Below, one piece after another: positions 25,295 to 36,900 of a stretch of DNA of 64,000 bases (position 1 is its first letter; each line of letters opens with the position of its first letter). This stretch comes from Bugulina stolonifera (Eukaryota > Bryozoa > Gymnolaemata > Cheilostomatida > Bugulidae). A program made the position numbers and the translations under genes. The notes beneath the pieces are model-generated. The model did not search any database. It saw only the letters and a program-made list of their open reading frames with translations, and was not told where the DNA came from. The stretch is taken from positions 10,219,700 to 10,283,699 of the forward strand of contig OW285191.1 in NCBI GenBank assembly GCA_935421135.1, read 5' to 3'.

Positions 25295-25693
25295 AAATTC
25301 CAGCCTAGAGTTTTTAGTTTCGCTGTACCAAAGGCATAGGCAATCAGTTTTAAATCTAGCAAGAGTAAGTCCGTTGTTAAAGCTAGTGTAATTTTTAAGA
25401 CTTTAATTTTAAAAATAAAGTAGTTGTTTGCTTGTAAATAGAATAAGCTACAGTCTGTATGTTCCTAAACTAGTTTAGTAAAGTGTTACATTGTGAATTA
25501 TTGTAGTTACATGTGTATACAACAAGAGAAAACTGGACCCCAACCAAAAAGCACACAAAAAGCATAAATCATAATAATAAGTTGGCCTACTGTCATATTA
25601 GGATTTACAAAAGGTGCCATCTCTGCCATCAGAGCAATATTTAGGACTTAAGAAATACTTCAAAAAAATTACTGCAGTAACTTTAACTGTAAT

Positions 25694-26153
25694 CAGTGGT
25701 CAAAGTCTAAGAAAAGAGGTGGGGGTCTTTGAGGTAGCAAACATAATCACTTGAGGGCGCGAAGCGCCGAGCGGCGAGCGGCGAGCGGCGAGCGCCGAGC
25801 GGCGAGCGCCGAGCGGCGAGCGCCGAGCGGCGAGCGCCGAGCGGCGAGCGCCGAGCGGCGTGCTGGTGGGGAGGGTCTGGGAGGGGCGCCTGAATGCCCT
25901 CCTGAGAATTGGAAACTTTATCAAAATTAGACACCGAAATGGTGCAAAATCCAAGAACTTTAGGTTAAAATATGGTCCAAAATCTTAAGATTTTAAGAGA
26001 AAACTTCGTTGCTATGAAACAAGGAAAATAAATAGCACTGCATTTCATTTATTGTAATAGTAATCTGTAAGAAGTCTATCAGTCTGAGGGACCCCCTGAA
26101 ATTTATGGTGGGGGGGGACTGCATCCCCCACGACCCCCCAACTTTGATCACCG
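25694..26153. mobile_element. hAT MITE (460 bp), TSD ACTGTAAT, with internal GC-rich tandem repeat
   Basis: Ends CAGTGGTCAAAGT and ACTTTGATCACCG are inverted repeats. The 8-bp ACTGTAAT flanks both ends (25686-25693 and 26154-26161). It is the same family as 14972-15307 in the opposite orientation. A GAGCGGCGAGCGCC-type tandem repeat (about 25757-25860) has expanded inside this copy only. Confidence 0.92.
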
Positions 26154-27493
26154 ACTGTAATTTGATGACAAAATATTTGGGTGAATCTGAATAGAGTGTT
26201 GCAACCTCGAAGAAAAATATGCAAGCATAACTCAAGAGAAGACAACTCCTTGCATGACCAAAAGCTGCTTATGAGTGCCCAACCCGTAATCAAACAAGTC
26301 ACATGAGAGTCTAACCTTCATGCAAGATAAGCATTTATCATCCACAATAGTATCTACATGTATTTATTAATAGTATTTCAACATAACTATTATAAACTGT
26401 TGAACTTCAACAGCTAATCTGTAAGAGAGGCATAGCTTCTTTCACTTATCCGCCATGGTGATTATATACATATTATGGGTTATTCTATAAGGGAAGGTTT
26501 TATAGACCTTACCAATCAATACTAATATTACCACTTTCATCTAGTAAATAGTTTTGTGTTAAGAGTTCAGTTTTCATTTAGATTGAATGTAGAAGGATAA
26601 CTCATTCTCATATTATGATGTAGGATGGTGTTATTACATTTCCTAAAATTTGTAATGTTTGACAATCTTTGTATTAGTCATACTTTTAGTTTCAGTGTAC
26701 ATACAACTATTTAAATTCAATCCTATCTTTGACTGTATGCCCACAATGAATTAACTGCTCAAACAGTCAAGTGTTCTATGGCAACGCAAAGTTGTCCTCC
26801 CTTTGCATGCCTGATTCTTTCGACAAGGCAACTTCTAGTTGCTTTTATTTGGGTTAGTCGTACTGTTGTTACGTGCAGAATATAAGGCTTAGCCTTTACA
26901 CTTTATTAAAGTTATATACATGTACATGCACATGACTGTAAATGTTGATTGTTAGAAGAAGGGACTGTAGCCTCTGAAGCTACCAAAGATATGTGTAAAG
27001 TATAAAGCATCAATATATATCAGCCCTAACCAGAGAGCATCTTTGCCATGATTTAATAGTTTACAGATTTCTAAATTACTTTAAGTGGGATTTGATCATA
27101 CACACGAGTTTTTAAATAATGGACACCTACATGTACTTACAATATATCATGGTACTCAGTACTGAATTGGTTGATGATTCTATGACAATCCGCTTGGTCA
27201 AAAATTTCTCTTTGACGAAGTAATATTAGCCAACTGGAACTATTACTAGGTAAAAATTACTGTGCAGTGTATTTTTAAATATTTAGACAGTGTATAGTTT
27301 ACATGTACATGTGCGTGTCGATTTGAAGCTGTAATAATCTAGTGGCAAACTTAACATCGCTAAGAAACAATGCTTCAGCAGATCTCACTGTTCATTTGAT
27401 GTACTAATGTTGTCTACTGTTCTGTGATGATTTCACAGAATGAATTATATAACACGGCGCAAGCTACAGCAGTTTACAGGGAGTCTATGACCG

Positions 27494-30400
27494 CTACTTT
27501 CTCCAAGCTGCAGAATGTCTATTTGGATGACTAATGTTCCACTGATCCACCCAGGGTCCAGATAGTGTTGTATCGCTTGTATCCAGTTTTTTCTCCTGAA
27601 AAATAAAAAACCATTTAAATCTACATGAAACTAATCTAAACACCAATCTATCATATTTACTAACATGTGAGTAAATATGTTACACACATGTTAGTTTTAA
27701 GACTTACTTCAATTTTCAGTCCTAGGACCTTATCTCGGCACAGAAACTTGTCCCACTCTGCATCAGATAGTCTCCATTCAGGATCGTTGGCTTTACGGAA
27801 AGTAATTCCATCTGCTACATCATGGAAGGCGTAGTCTCGTTTGGGGTCTTGCCATCTTAGGTCTATGCTCCATCTTATCTCATCACTCAGATTATTCAGG
27901 CTATTAGAGTTTCCAAAACCAAACCATCATTTTGTTACAGTATAAATACTTAAAGTGGAGGTAGTCCCAAAAACTGGGTAGTCTTCTTGAGTTGTCCTCT
28001 TTTGTATGAGTAGAGAAATATAATTGGAACCCATTTATGCCAAATTTAGTTATTTATTTCTCATTCGACGCTAATATTGTTTTCCTACAAGTAGTTATGT
28101 ATATTTTAGAAAAATACTGGGAAATAGGCTACCCATTACCTCTATTCACTAATGGGAGTTTTTAGAAAATGTGAAGAAATTGCCTTCTCATTGTAGCATA
28201 CCCTCAATAAATGAAAAGCTTTCTTGCTAATTGTACTTCCCTGAGGTTTGAAATAAAAAAGACAAATGAATAAATGTGGCTAAGTATCATGTTATCAAAA
28301 GTGTAGAAGGAATTTATAAACTTTTGGTTAACAGAAATGTGATTGAATAAAAACATTTCCATGTGCTTTATAACAAGGTTAACTGGGTTACTCAGATGGC
28401 ATAGACTGCCTTTGTGTGAGATCAATTTGTGGCAGATGGCAATAGGTATGTACTTCATGAGAACTACAATAATTACAATCGTACCTTTATTATGATCACC
28501 AAATCTGACTGTGCAGGACTTAATATCTAAACTAGAATATACCCACCTTCTGTGAGGAATACAGTTGTTGAACAGTAGCATGCTTCCATATTTAACAGGA
28601 AACACCTTCAGGTCATTCTCAATGTCTACATCCAGCTGTTTCTCCATGTCCTCCGTTTCTAGCATAACATAGTGAGTGTCCCCTTGACAGCATTCATGCT
28701 CTGCAATCATGCCTTTCTTATGTCCTCCCACAGCAAACTAGTAGAAGGTTTATACTAATGTACATCATACAACTGTAACGCACAATCACTCAATTTTGCA
28801 GCTACGTTGTAGGTCATACTTTCTTTATATAATTAGTGGTTACGATCTTGCGTTCTCTACCTGCTGAGGACCTACATGCACATGATTTGTATGTTTTAGG
28901 TTTCACCAATTGCAGCTATAGCATAGAGTTCAAAATATCAAGATTATTTTTCACTGGGTGATTTGTGTATTATAATCCATTAACTTGAATAAATTTAGTG
29001 TTTCAGAGAACAATCTAGTATCACAAATCATGTAAATGACGAGGCTTAGGAAAAATCATTCTAGCTAGCGTTTTATCTCATCTGTAAAAATACAAATGCT
29101 ATTTAATGATTTTTGTAGAAGTTTGAACAGAATCCCTGCAATACATAACCCTTTTTAAAGCTTTAAGGAAGTTTAAAGCTGCAAGTAGTTCGCCAATTAA
29201 TTAAACAAGTTTTTTCAAATGTTCTAATATACATGTACCTAAACATTTAACAATGTTTAACAGACATCAGATTGAGAGAAGTTGGAACTATTTATTCCAA
29301 ACAGAAAACAATTGATGCATCTGTAATCACACATTTTTATTGTTTAGCTTGACCTTGAACTCTGCACAGTTTTTCTTGCACCGTCATATTCACAATGTAC
29401 TGTACGGTTAGAAGTGTGTGGCAAGCAACAGTTTTATACATTCTGCAGAGTGCAGTAGATGAATCTTATTGTTTATAATGCTAGTTTCTATTAGAGCAAA
29501 GTTCTATCCAATACAGTGCCCAGCAGTTAAAAGCTGTCATTACTACACTGTATTGTCATAAAGAGTCATCAAGTTTTTATGCATATTTAAAACTTTACAA
29601 AAATTACTATTTAGTTTCATCTACATTCTACATCTGTATGGCAAGGATGAATCACTGCACCTCTATATGGTGTTGGTGGCCGAGTGGTCTAGCGCTAGTC
29701 ACTCTGGTCTTGCAGCAATGACGCAAGTTATCTGCAAGGACGTGGGTTCGAGTCCCACTAACGACCTGGAGGTTTTCGTCCCGAAGAAGGTTTTCCCTCT
29801 GTGCCATATCGAACTATAATAATATCCAGCTCTAGGAGCCGTGGTGGCCCCTCGACTAGCTCTGCTACTGGGCAGCCACGTTAAAAAGAATTGTGTTTGG
29901 CGCCACGGATATACCCGCTTCTTTGCTTACACCACATTTTAACAGAGCAAACGAATGAGAATATTACCATATAATAGTAACAACAATTTTCAAAGTTATA
30001 TACTGCATAAACTTTATAGTGAGTCGACTGCCTGTACATACAGTGCAATACATTGTACATACCTCCATAGTTCCATTCTCTGAAGTTGTATTTAGAAAAG
30101 GAATCCAGGCAGTAGCCTGGTGAACGTCATATGAGCGCGGGTCCAAGTAAGCACAGTCTACGAAAAATAAATAATAATTACATAATAACCACATTGGTTA
30201 GTGTACTGGGCAGTTAGTTTTAGTTGGTTGCTAAAAATTTGCCAAAATCTGGAGTTATCTTATTACTTGATGAGCCTTATCACACCATGCCGATGTTGGG
30301 TTAACTTTTGTGGAGTCATCTTCTCTTTTATTAACCGCTAAAGCAAAGTAAACAATTTTGTTTAATTTGTGGAATCATGTTTGCTAACAGAGCTTTATGG

Positions 30401-32435
30401 TGTATGACTGTAAATTTAATAAAATTTTAAATTGCATAATTTAAATGATAGAATAAAGCAAAAATTAAACGAAACAAGCTTTATCAATGATAGCATCAGC
30501 ACATGCTCTGATCTTGATTGTGAGCAGTACCAGCTCTCACTACAAGGAAATACTTTTTCACCAACAGTGGTCAATCATCCTGAAATCTGAGACTCTTATT
30601 CAAATTGCAAAGTCATCGGTCAAGGTCAGCTACATCAGCTGATAACTCCTTCCACACCTGCCAAATTTTCAAAAAGCTGAAAGCTGCAACTGGTTTTCAA
30701 GAGTGTGCAAAGGCCTCTTTACACTACACCCAATGTTGGGTCAATACTTGGCTGTTGCTTGGGACCAAAAGTTGCATTGCTCACGAATTCTAGCACCAAC
30801 TACGAGAAATTTGATCTCTAAGATGTTTGATTGTTCATGTAATGCAGGTAGTACAAGTCTGCTACCCTACCCGGTATCGATTCCATTTGGAACTCGGTGT
30901 CATGGCTACAGAGACGGAAACTGGTTGATGCAAATTTTTTTAGTTGATATGCCAATTCTGGTATTACCGTCATATTAAAGGATGAATGTACCATGCTCCC
31001 ATTGGTTGGATTCTTAGCATAAAATGTTCACCTTGATGCCAGGGCACAGTAGAAGATCCACACTGAGGTATCTTAGGTCGGAAATTCCAGACAGGGTGAC
31101 CACCAATATCTCCACCAATCAGCTGTTCCATAGCATTACAAAGTTTATCTCCACTCCAGAGATTCATGATAGCCTGGGAATGAACATGAAATGTTGATTA
31201 CCATGAAATAGATAATATCGTCATAGCGATAATTTGCATGATGGCAACATATTTTATGATTTTCTAGCATAACGTCAGGTTTACATAATATTATGTAGCT
31301 TACTTGCGGCAGCACACCAATCTTATGCATAAGCATGTTTGCACAAGGATACTCTCTGCTAATCGCTGTCAGCCGATGAAAAAATCCACACTCTTCGTGT
31401 TTACCTGGAAATCACCAGAGCAGTTGGCACAGTAATAAACAGAGCCAGCAAGGCACTGTCAATGTATCAAGACATTAAAAGGTTGGTTCCAGCTAATATT
31501 CCACATGAGATTTGAGCTGTTTGTATATAATAGACCGACTCTGTTGATTAAAAGACGGAACTCTATGAGTACTATATTTCAGCCACAACCTTACTTGTTT
31601 ATTTGGAATAATGTCCCAGAAATTTTAAAGCTGTCTTCTTTAATTGGATCCAATTCTTCTTTGGTGAAGTAGTCCTCAACCAAAACTACACCCTAAAATC
31701 CAAAAAATGATAAATACCAAAAAAATAATAATGCATATAAATTATAAAATGCTGAAATGATTTGTTGATGAATGTAATTTCATGGTCCACTACAATTAGC
31801 AATTGCGTATCAATTCTCAGATAAATTATATTAAACGAAGAAACTAATACAATGTAATGAAAGTAAGCTTACCGGCTTTGCTCAAATGAATATATAACAG
31901 TATAGTTTTATATAATTGCTTACCTAAGCTAATAATAATGTACAACCACATGTCATACATGTCATATATAATGTGCATGCACAGTTTTAGTAGGCATAAA
32001 AAGGTCTTGCTGTAGCACCATGCCGATAAACCAAAATAGGTGGGCTGGTTCTTTGATTCTGACCAATCAAAACAGCAGATTTTATGTCAGTCAATCAACC
32101 AATTCTGATTTAATTATCTATTTAAAAATTTACTAATCCTAATTAAAGTGAATTCTCACAGCCCTGGTGCCAATAATAAATGTTATAGAGTGCTGCCATG
32201 GTTACAACAAAGCTGTAACCCTTGTCCATTACTAATTAGTAGTATGACTATACACTTGCATTATATAAGAAGGAATAAGAATACGTACATCTCTAAAGTA
32301 AGCATCTACTTGTTCCTCGGAGAGTTGCCCCATCTTCTTCTCCATTGGTTGTGGAGGCTTAGCTCTCATGTCCCATACTTCTGGATTACACTGTCCAGTG
32401 AAACCTTTCAGGCGATCTGATTGGTCATTAGACAT
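27494..32435 (-). pseudogene. PhyH family paralogue B, probable recent pseudogene (frameshift in exon 2)
   Basis: Eight exons match gene A in order: 32289-32435, 31595-31692, 31304-31404, 31032-31173, 30063-30157, 28547-28737, 27708-27900, 27494-27595. Exons 1 and 3-8 are open and in phase, with PWHQ + DCAYLD, NNCIPHRS and EIRWSIDLRW all kept. Exon 2 is 98 nt instead of 118. It starts normally (GVVLVEDYFTKEEL), then loses its second half and ends in phase 2, while exon 3 needs phase 1. Splicing 2 to 3 gives a TAA across the junction after about 82 codons. Skipping exon 2 also breaks frame. Exon 7 is 9 nt shorter but in phase. Either a young pseudogene or a base-call/assembly problem in exon 2; the intactness elsewhere suggests recent loss. 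Confidence 0.8.
29668..29930 (+). mobile_element. tRNA-derived SINE
   Basis: The head resembles a class II tRNA: box A-like GGCCGAGTGGTCTAGCGC and a perfect box B GGTTCGAGTCC within a GTGGG..CCCAC T-arm at 29742-29760. The acceptor strands do not pair well and the anticodon arm is not tRNA-like, so it is not a functional tRNA. The tail includes AGGTTTTCGTCCCGAAGAAGG and GGAGCCGTGGTGGC. It lies in intron 5 of PhyH B. Confidence 0.7.
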
Positions 32436-32762
32436 GGTGCTTCTGCTGCAACAAACAATAGTATATATTTACCACATCAGACACTTTTAGCCCGAATACT
32501 CATTAATGCATTGTAGTTGTCATCTCCTGAATGTGCCGCATCAAGAAGAGGCTCCATCTATCATCTGATACCAGACTCCCATCAAGTAATACACGGTAAA
32601 AGCCTTCAGTCAAATAAAAATTATTGTACTTCTAGCAATTTTTTCACCTGTTGTCAGCACAAGATTATTGTAGGCTACTATTTAATAATATTATGGTACA
32701 ATATAAAACATCTAGTTGTACATTCTAACTTAAAATACATGCACAGTTATGACTTTACTCAC

Positions 32763-32812
32763 CAGTTAAAGTTGAATGAGTGATATGCAGCAGTACTGAA
32801 GTAAGCACTTTA
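32763..32812 (-). other. Probable 5'UTR exon of PhyH paralogue B
   Basis: An acceptor (GTTTGTTGCAG) lies just before CAGAAGCACCATG of exon 1. An upstream segment containing AAAGTGCTTACTTCAG ends at a donor (AACTG/GTGAGT) at 32763. Gene A has the same layout. The transcription start is unknown. Confidence 0.45.
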
Positions 32813-33977
32813 GTTATAGCTAAATATACTTTTGCTGTGTGTTGAAATACATGTAGTCTACTAACTAATGCTAGCAATGCAGCTTTAAAATGTTTCCACA
32901 TTCAATAACATTTATGTTATAGGTCAGAGAAATTGACCCCTTAATGTACTTGATATCAGTTAAATGCAAGGTTATGCAACTGGTTCAAAAGTAGATTTCA
33001 TCATGTCTTATCAATCACTGACAAAAAGTCATTCATTCTAGCAGAAAAAAAACTGACACTGCTCATTCATTATTCAAGTAATCCTGCCCTGACCACTGAC
33101 AGTGCCTGACAGCACCTGACAACACCTGACAGCACCTGACAGCACCTGACAGTGCCTGACAACACTCTTGGTAGTACTTAACAGTACCTGTCAGGACCTA
33201 AATAAGCTCTGTAACAGTTACCCAGGCAAGGTACTAAATCGTCACAAAACTTTGCAATGTAGCAACTGTATGCAGATGTGAACTCTTTGTAAACAATCCG
33301 GAACATGCATTCAGATGAACATACATTATGTTGTAGTTCATCCATCTATTACTCATGGGACAAGTACAGTTTCTTACTATTATAGAGAACAGCATAAATA
33401 ATACTATTTAAATTAAAATCTTATCTTGGCTAACTCACTTGGAGTAAAATTTAGATGCCACTACAATAAGTCCACCAGTGCAGTAATATTAACATCAAGT
33501 TACTTTTTAAAGTCTACTGCAAAAATGTAAATTTAAAAGTGACTAAATTTTAACCATGATGGATTTCCTCTCTATACCAAACAAACTGTTGTTGGTTTTG
33601 GCATTTAATAATCCAATATCACTTACCAGTGTATATTGTAACGTAAATAACTGCATGTGCATCCCTAAAGCTAAAATATGTACATGTATAATTACACATA
33701 TAGCTATTTATATACATATAATATATATCATGTATGTATCATTTTTCAAGGCAAAGTGTTGAATTGCTCTTAATTATACAAAGATTTAAATAAAAAGGAA
33801 GCCAAAATGAAAATCAATTCAGGTTAAGAGTTACACGAGCTAGAAGTGCTTCTCCTTGTGTAAATTAATTTTGTTATAAGCACAGCCTTGCACAGATACA
33901 CTGTACATTGTTCATCAACCCTATCTACACGTAGGTACATCTTACAGTAGAGAAAGGTATCACACCTGAGACAGCAT
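32813..33977. other. Divergent intergenic region between PhyH B and the WSC/PAN gene
   Basis: About 1.2 kb separates two genes transcribed away from each other, so it should hold both promoters. No TATA or other core element stands out. A short minisatellite lies at 33088-33175. Confidence 0.55.
33088..33175. repeat. Short minisatellite, 11-bp units (ACCTGACAGC)
   Basis: About seven variants of CACCTGACAGC / TGCCTGACAAC in tandem, in the divergent intergenic region. Confidence 0.9.
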
Positions 33978-36900
33978 ATGTCTTACAAAATGGCGAATCA
34001 ACTATCCGAAACAATGCGCATGACGTGGCTAGTATTATGTCTTACAACGTTGACAAGTTTTACAGGTGAGAAACTACTTTATTCTAGCTGTCTGCTAGAT
34101 GATCACTAATATCTCTGTAGGTGACGCTTGCCTTTAGTCTCAGGCAAGCCCTATAGAACTTTTAGATGCAAGTTTTTGTCAATTTGGCAAACTTATTTAG
34201 CCGACTCGTTTTTCTATCAGCCTTCTCCTTTCTTAATTTAATTAGATAGGATAAAATAAATGATTCTGTGTTAAGATGGTAAACTGTACTTATCTGTGCA
34301 GATAAGTTATCTGCACAGATAAGTACAGTTTACCATCTTCACATAACATTATTTATCTAATCCTATTTAATTAAATTATCCTGTTATATGTATTATGCAT
34401 GTGTGTATTATGCTACTGTTTATTACAATTTAAACTCATCCTCTTCCCTTTGGGTTTAATCAATTTCATATATCCATGTTATAGAATAACATGTAGCACA
34501 ATATTTGGTGCCGCTACATTCCTTGGCGTAGCAAAGTAGTGTACTGAAATAATGTTTCATTGTTCTGTTTGGATGCCTAATTCCACACAATATGTGGTTT
34601 CTCTATATGTAGTCATGCTATATTATACATGTACAAATAAATGAGTATTCTGTCTATAAACTACGGGTACAACTACACTGATAGTTTTGTTTGTATTTAC
34701 AGCTCCGTCATATGGGAAGGTGATAACACCAGGGAGATATATTGGTTGCTTCATGGATAAAGTCTATGACAGAGCTATGGGAGAGGGGACATTCATGCCA
34801 ACCATCACTGTGGACTATTGTATAAATCTCTGCCTCGTTAAAGGTTTGAAGTGAAATGTAAGTAGTATAGTCAGTGCAGATCTGCACAGACACCCGGCCA
34901 TTTCCGCGTCTTATTAGCCCTAGATCCAAAAACTCCCCGGGCGGACGACCACCCCACCCGTCCTCTCGCCCCCTCCCCTTCCCTAAACCTCACTCTATGT
35001 GCAAAGCCCTAGAACCTACCCCCCGATCGCGGGTGGGGTTTCAAAAACCTCATCGGCTGTTCCGTAGAACCCAGTCTAAAGAGCAAACCCCTCGCCCCGT
35101 CCCACGGCTCAGGCGAGGGGGCGCGCGTACGCGCGTCCCCCCCCCCCCCCGCCCAGCGAACCCCACCCGTCCTCCCTCCACCCATCCCCGCCCCACCCCT
35201 CCCCACCCCTCCCCTCCGCCTCGCCCTCCGCCTCGCGGCGGTTCTCGTTTGCGAGTCCAGCCGTGGCCCCACGCCGCCCTCCCCCCGCCCATCCCCCGCC
35301 CATCCCCCGCCCCTCCCCCGCCCTCCCGCCCCAACGACCCGTCGCGGCCCTCGCGGGCGGACCGTCGGCTGGAGTAGGGTGAAGCGAAGGAAAATACGGG
35401 TTAGAGTAATGATATCCGGCTATGAAAAACGTGAGCGAGGGTAATGGTACACGAATTTGTTTTAAATTTCAATACGTTTGAGAGTAATAGTACGGTGAAG
35501 CGAAGAAAAATACGGGTTGGAGTAATGATAGGGTACGCCCGTGCGGAGGGCCCGTACAGAGTGCCCATGCAGAGTTTACGACGCTGACTATACTACTATA
35601 AGAAACTTACCGAGTGGTGGTGGTGGTGCTTCCGGATGATTTCTTCGCCGGGGACTGTTGAGACTGAACTGGTCGGGGTGACACCGCACTCGCGCGCTCC
35701 TCCGTTCGAGCGCCCCCGGACCTCCGATGAAAGACTCGCGCCTTAACCCTCGTTTCCCCCGGACCCTCCCCTAGGGAAATCGCCCGTCCCCGTGACGAGC
35801 GGCGAGGGAAAGTGAAGGCGGTGGCTCTTTCGCGCTTCAAACCGTAGACTTCGCGAGGTGGTTCGCCGGCGACATCCTCGCTCGGAGGGGTAGAAATAGA
35901 TAAATGGAATAAATGGATGGCTGTCTTCTCATCATCATCATCATCATCATCATCATCAACATCATCATCATCCTACAAATAGACCCGCCTCCACGATGAT
36001 GTCGTTGACTCCCCACCAATTTCTTCGACCACCGCGTCCACTTTCCCCCGGGTAGCAAACTCCGATAGGGAGAGAGCGCATCGTGCGCGTGCGATGTCAC
36101 CCCCCACCTACGAATGAAGACGATAGAAGAAATGTGAACTGATAAGGGGTGAGTATGAGTGGAAGTTGCGCTAGTACCGTCTACCCCTTTGGTTTGGCGA
36201 GGTAAATGGTTTTTAATGCATTAGCTAGTGTTTTATTGCTTGGTTTTATGGTTACAACCGGTAAACCCTCCGTTTTGAGGACGGAGACCCCTTACAATAG
36301 AGAGTGAATGTGAAGAAAAATATACGGGTATATGTACAAGGGTTATGTTGCACTGTTCGTTTACTCTCCAATTTATCGAATGAAGTAGTCTCATCTCCGA
36401 GAAATCAGTACTAGCATTCTATAGGACTCGTACTCACCCCGTCTTCTGCAACCTTCCGCTTACCATAGAGGTAGGTGAGTCCGGTCTTTAGCTGGGTGTA
36501 GCTATACGTTTGGTTTCCTCTTCTGATAAATTTTTATCTTTTCGGATGAGCGCATCTATACTACGAGCACTCAGGGCCATGTAAGCGCTATCCGTGTCCA
36601 TTTCTACGTACTCAAACTCCTCTCTGCTGACGAATCTGTGAAAATCAAATGGACGGGTTGGAGGGTGCTGACACCGAAGAATAAATAGAGAAGGATTTGA
36701 TAAAATCTTTGTGTAGTCTAGTTCTACTCATCTATCCATATGTGTACACATGTTAAAATACCTTTATATAATAGTTCAAACACAATTGAATGAATAAAAG
36801 ACACATATCTAAAGGAGTATGTCATAGCTATTATTAGCAAGAAAAGACTGTGTGCATGTGTTAAGTCAGCATACATAATACATTAAATAAGCTTTTCACA

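Larger units (their letters stand above)
24863..27493. other. Intergenic region between PhyH A and PhyH B
   Basis: It holds the upstream region of gene A and the 3' flank of gene B. A 178-bp MITE (25117-25294) and a hAT MITE (25694-26153) are listed separately. The remaining sequence, including 26.2-27.4 kb, shows no supported exon; two dispersed AGTTGTCCTC-type words occur at 26230 and 26788. Confidence 0.7.

Noticed and set aside
29671..29766. Functional tRNA gene
   Set aside because: Box B is perfect but acceptor and anticodon stems do not pair and a SINE-type tail follows.
34874..35377. Plus-strand 167-aa proline/arginine-rich frame
   Set aside because: Starts in the TIR of the Polinton and follows C-rich low-complexity sequence; no family resemblance.
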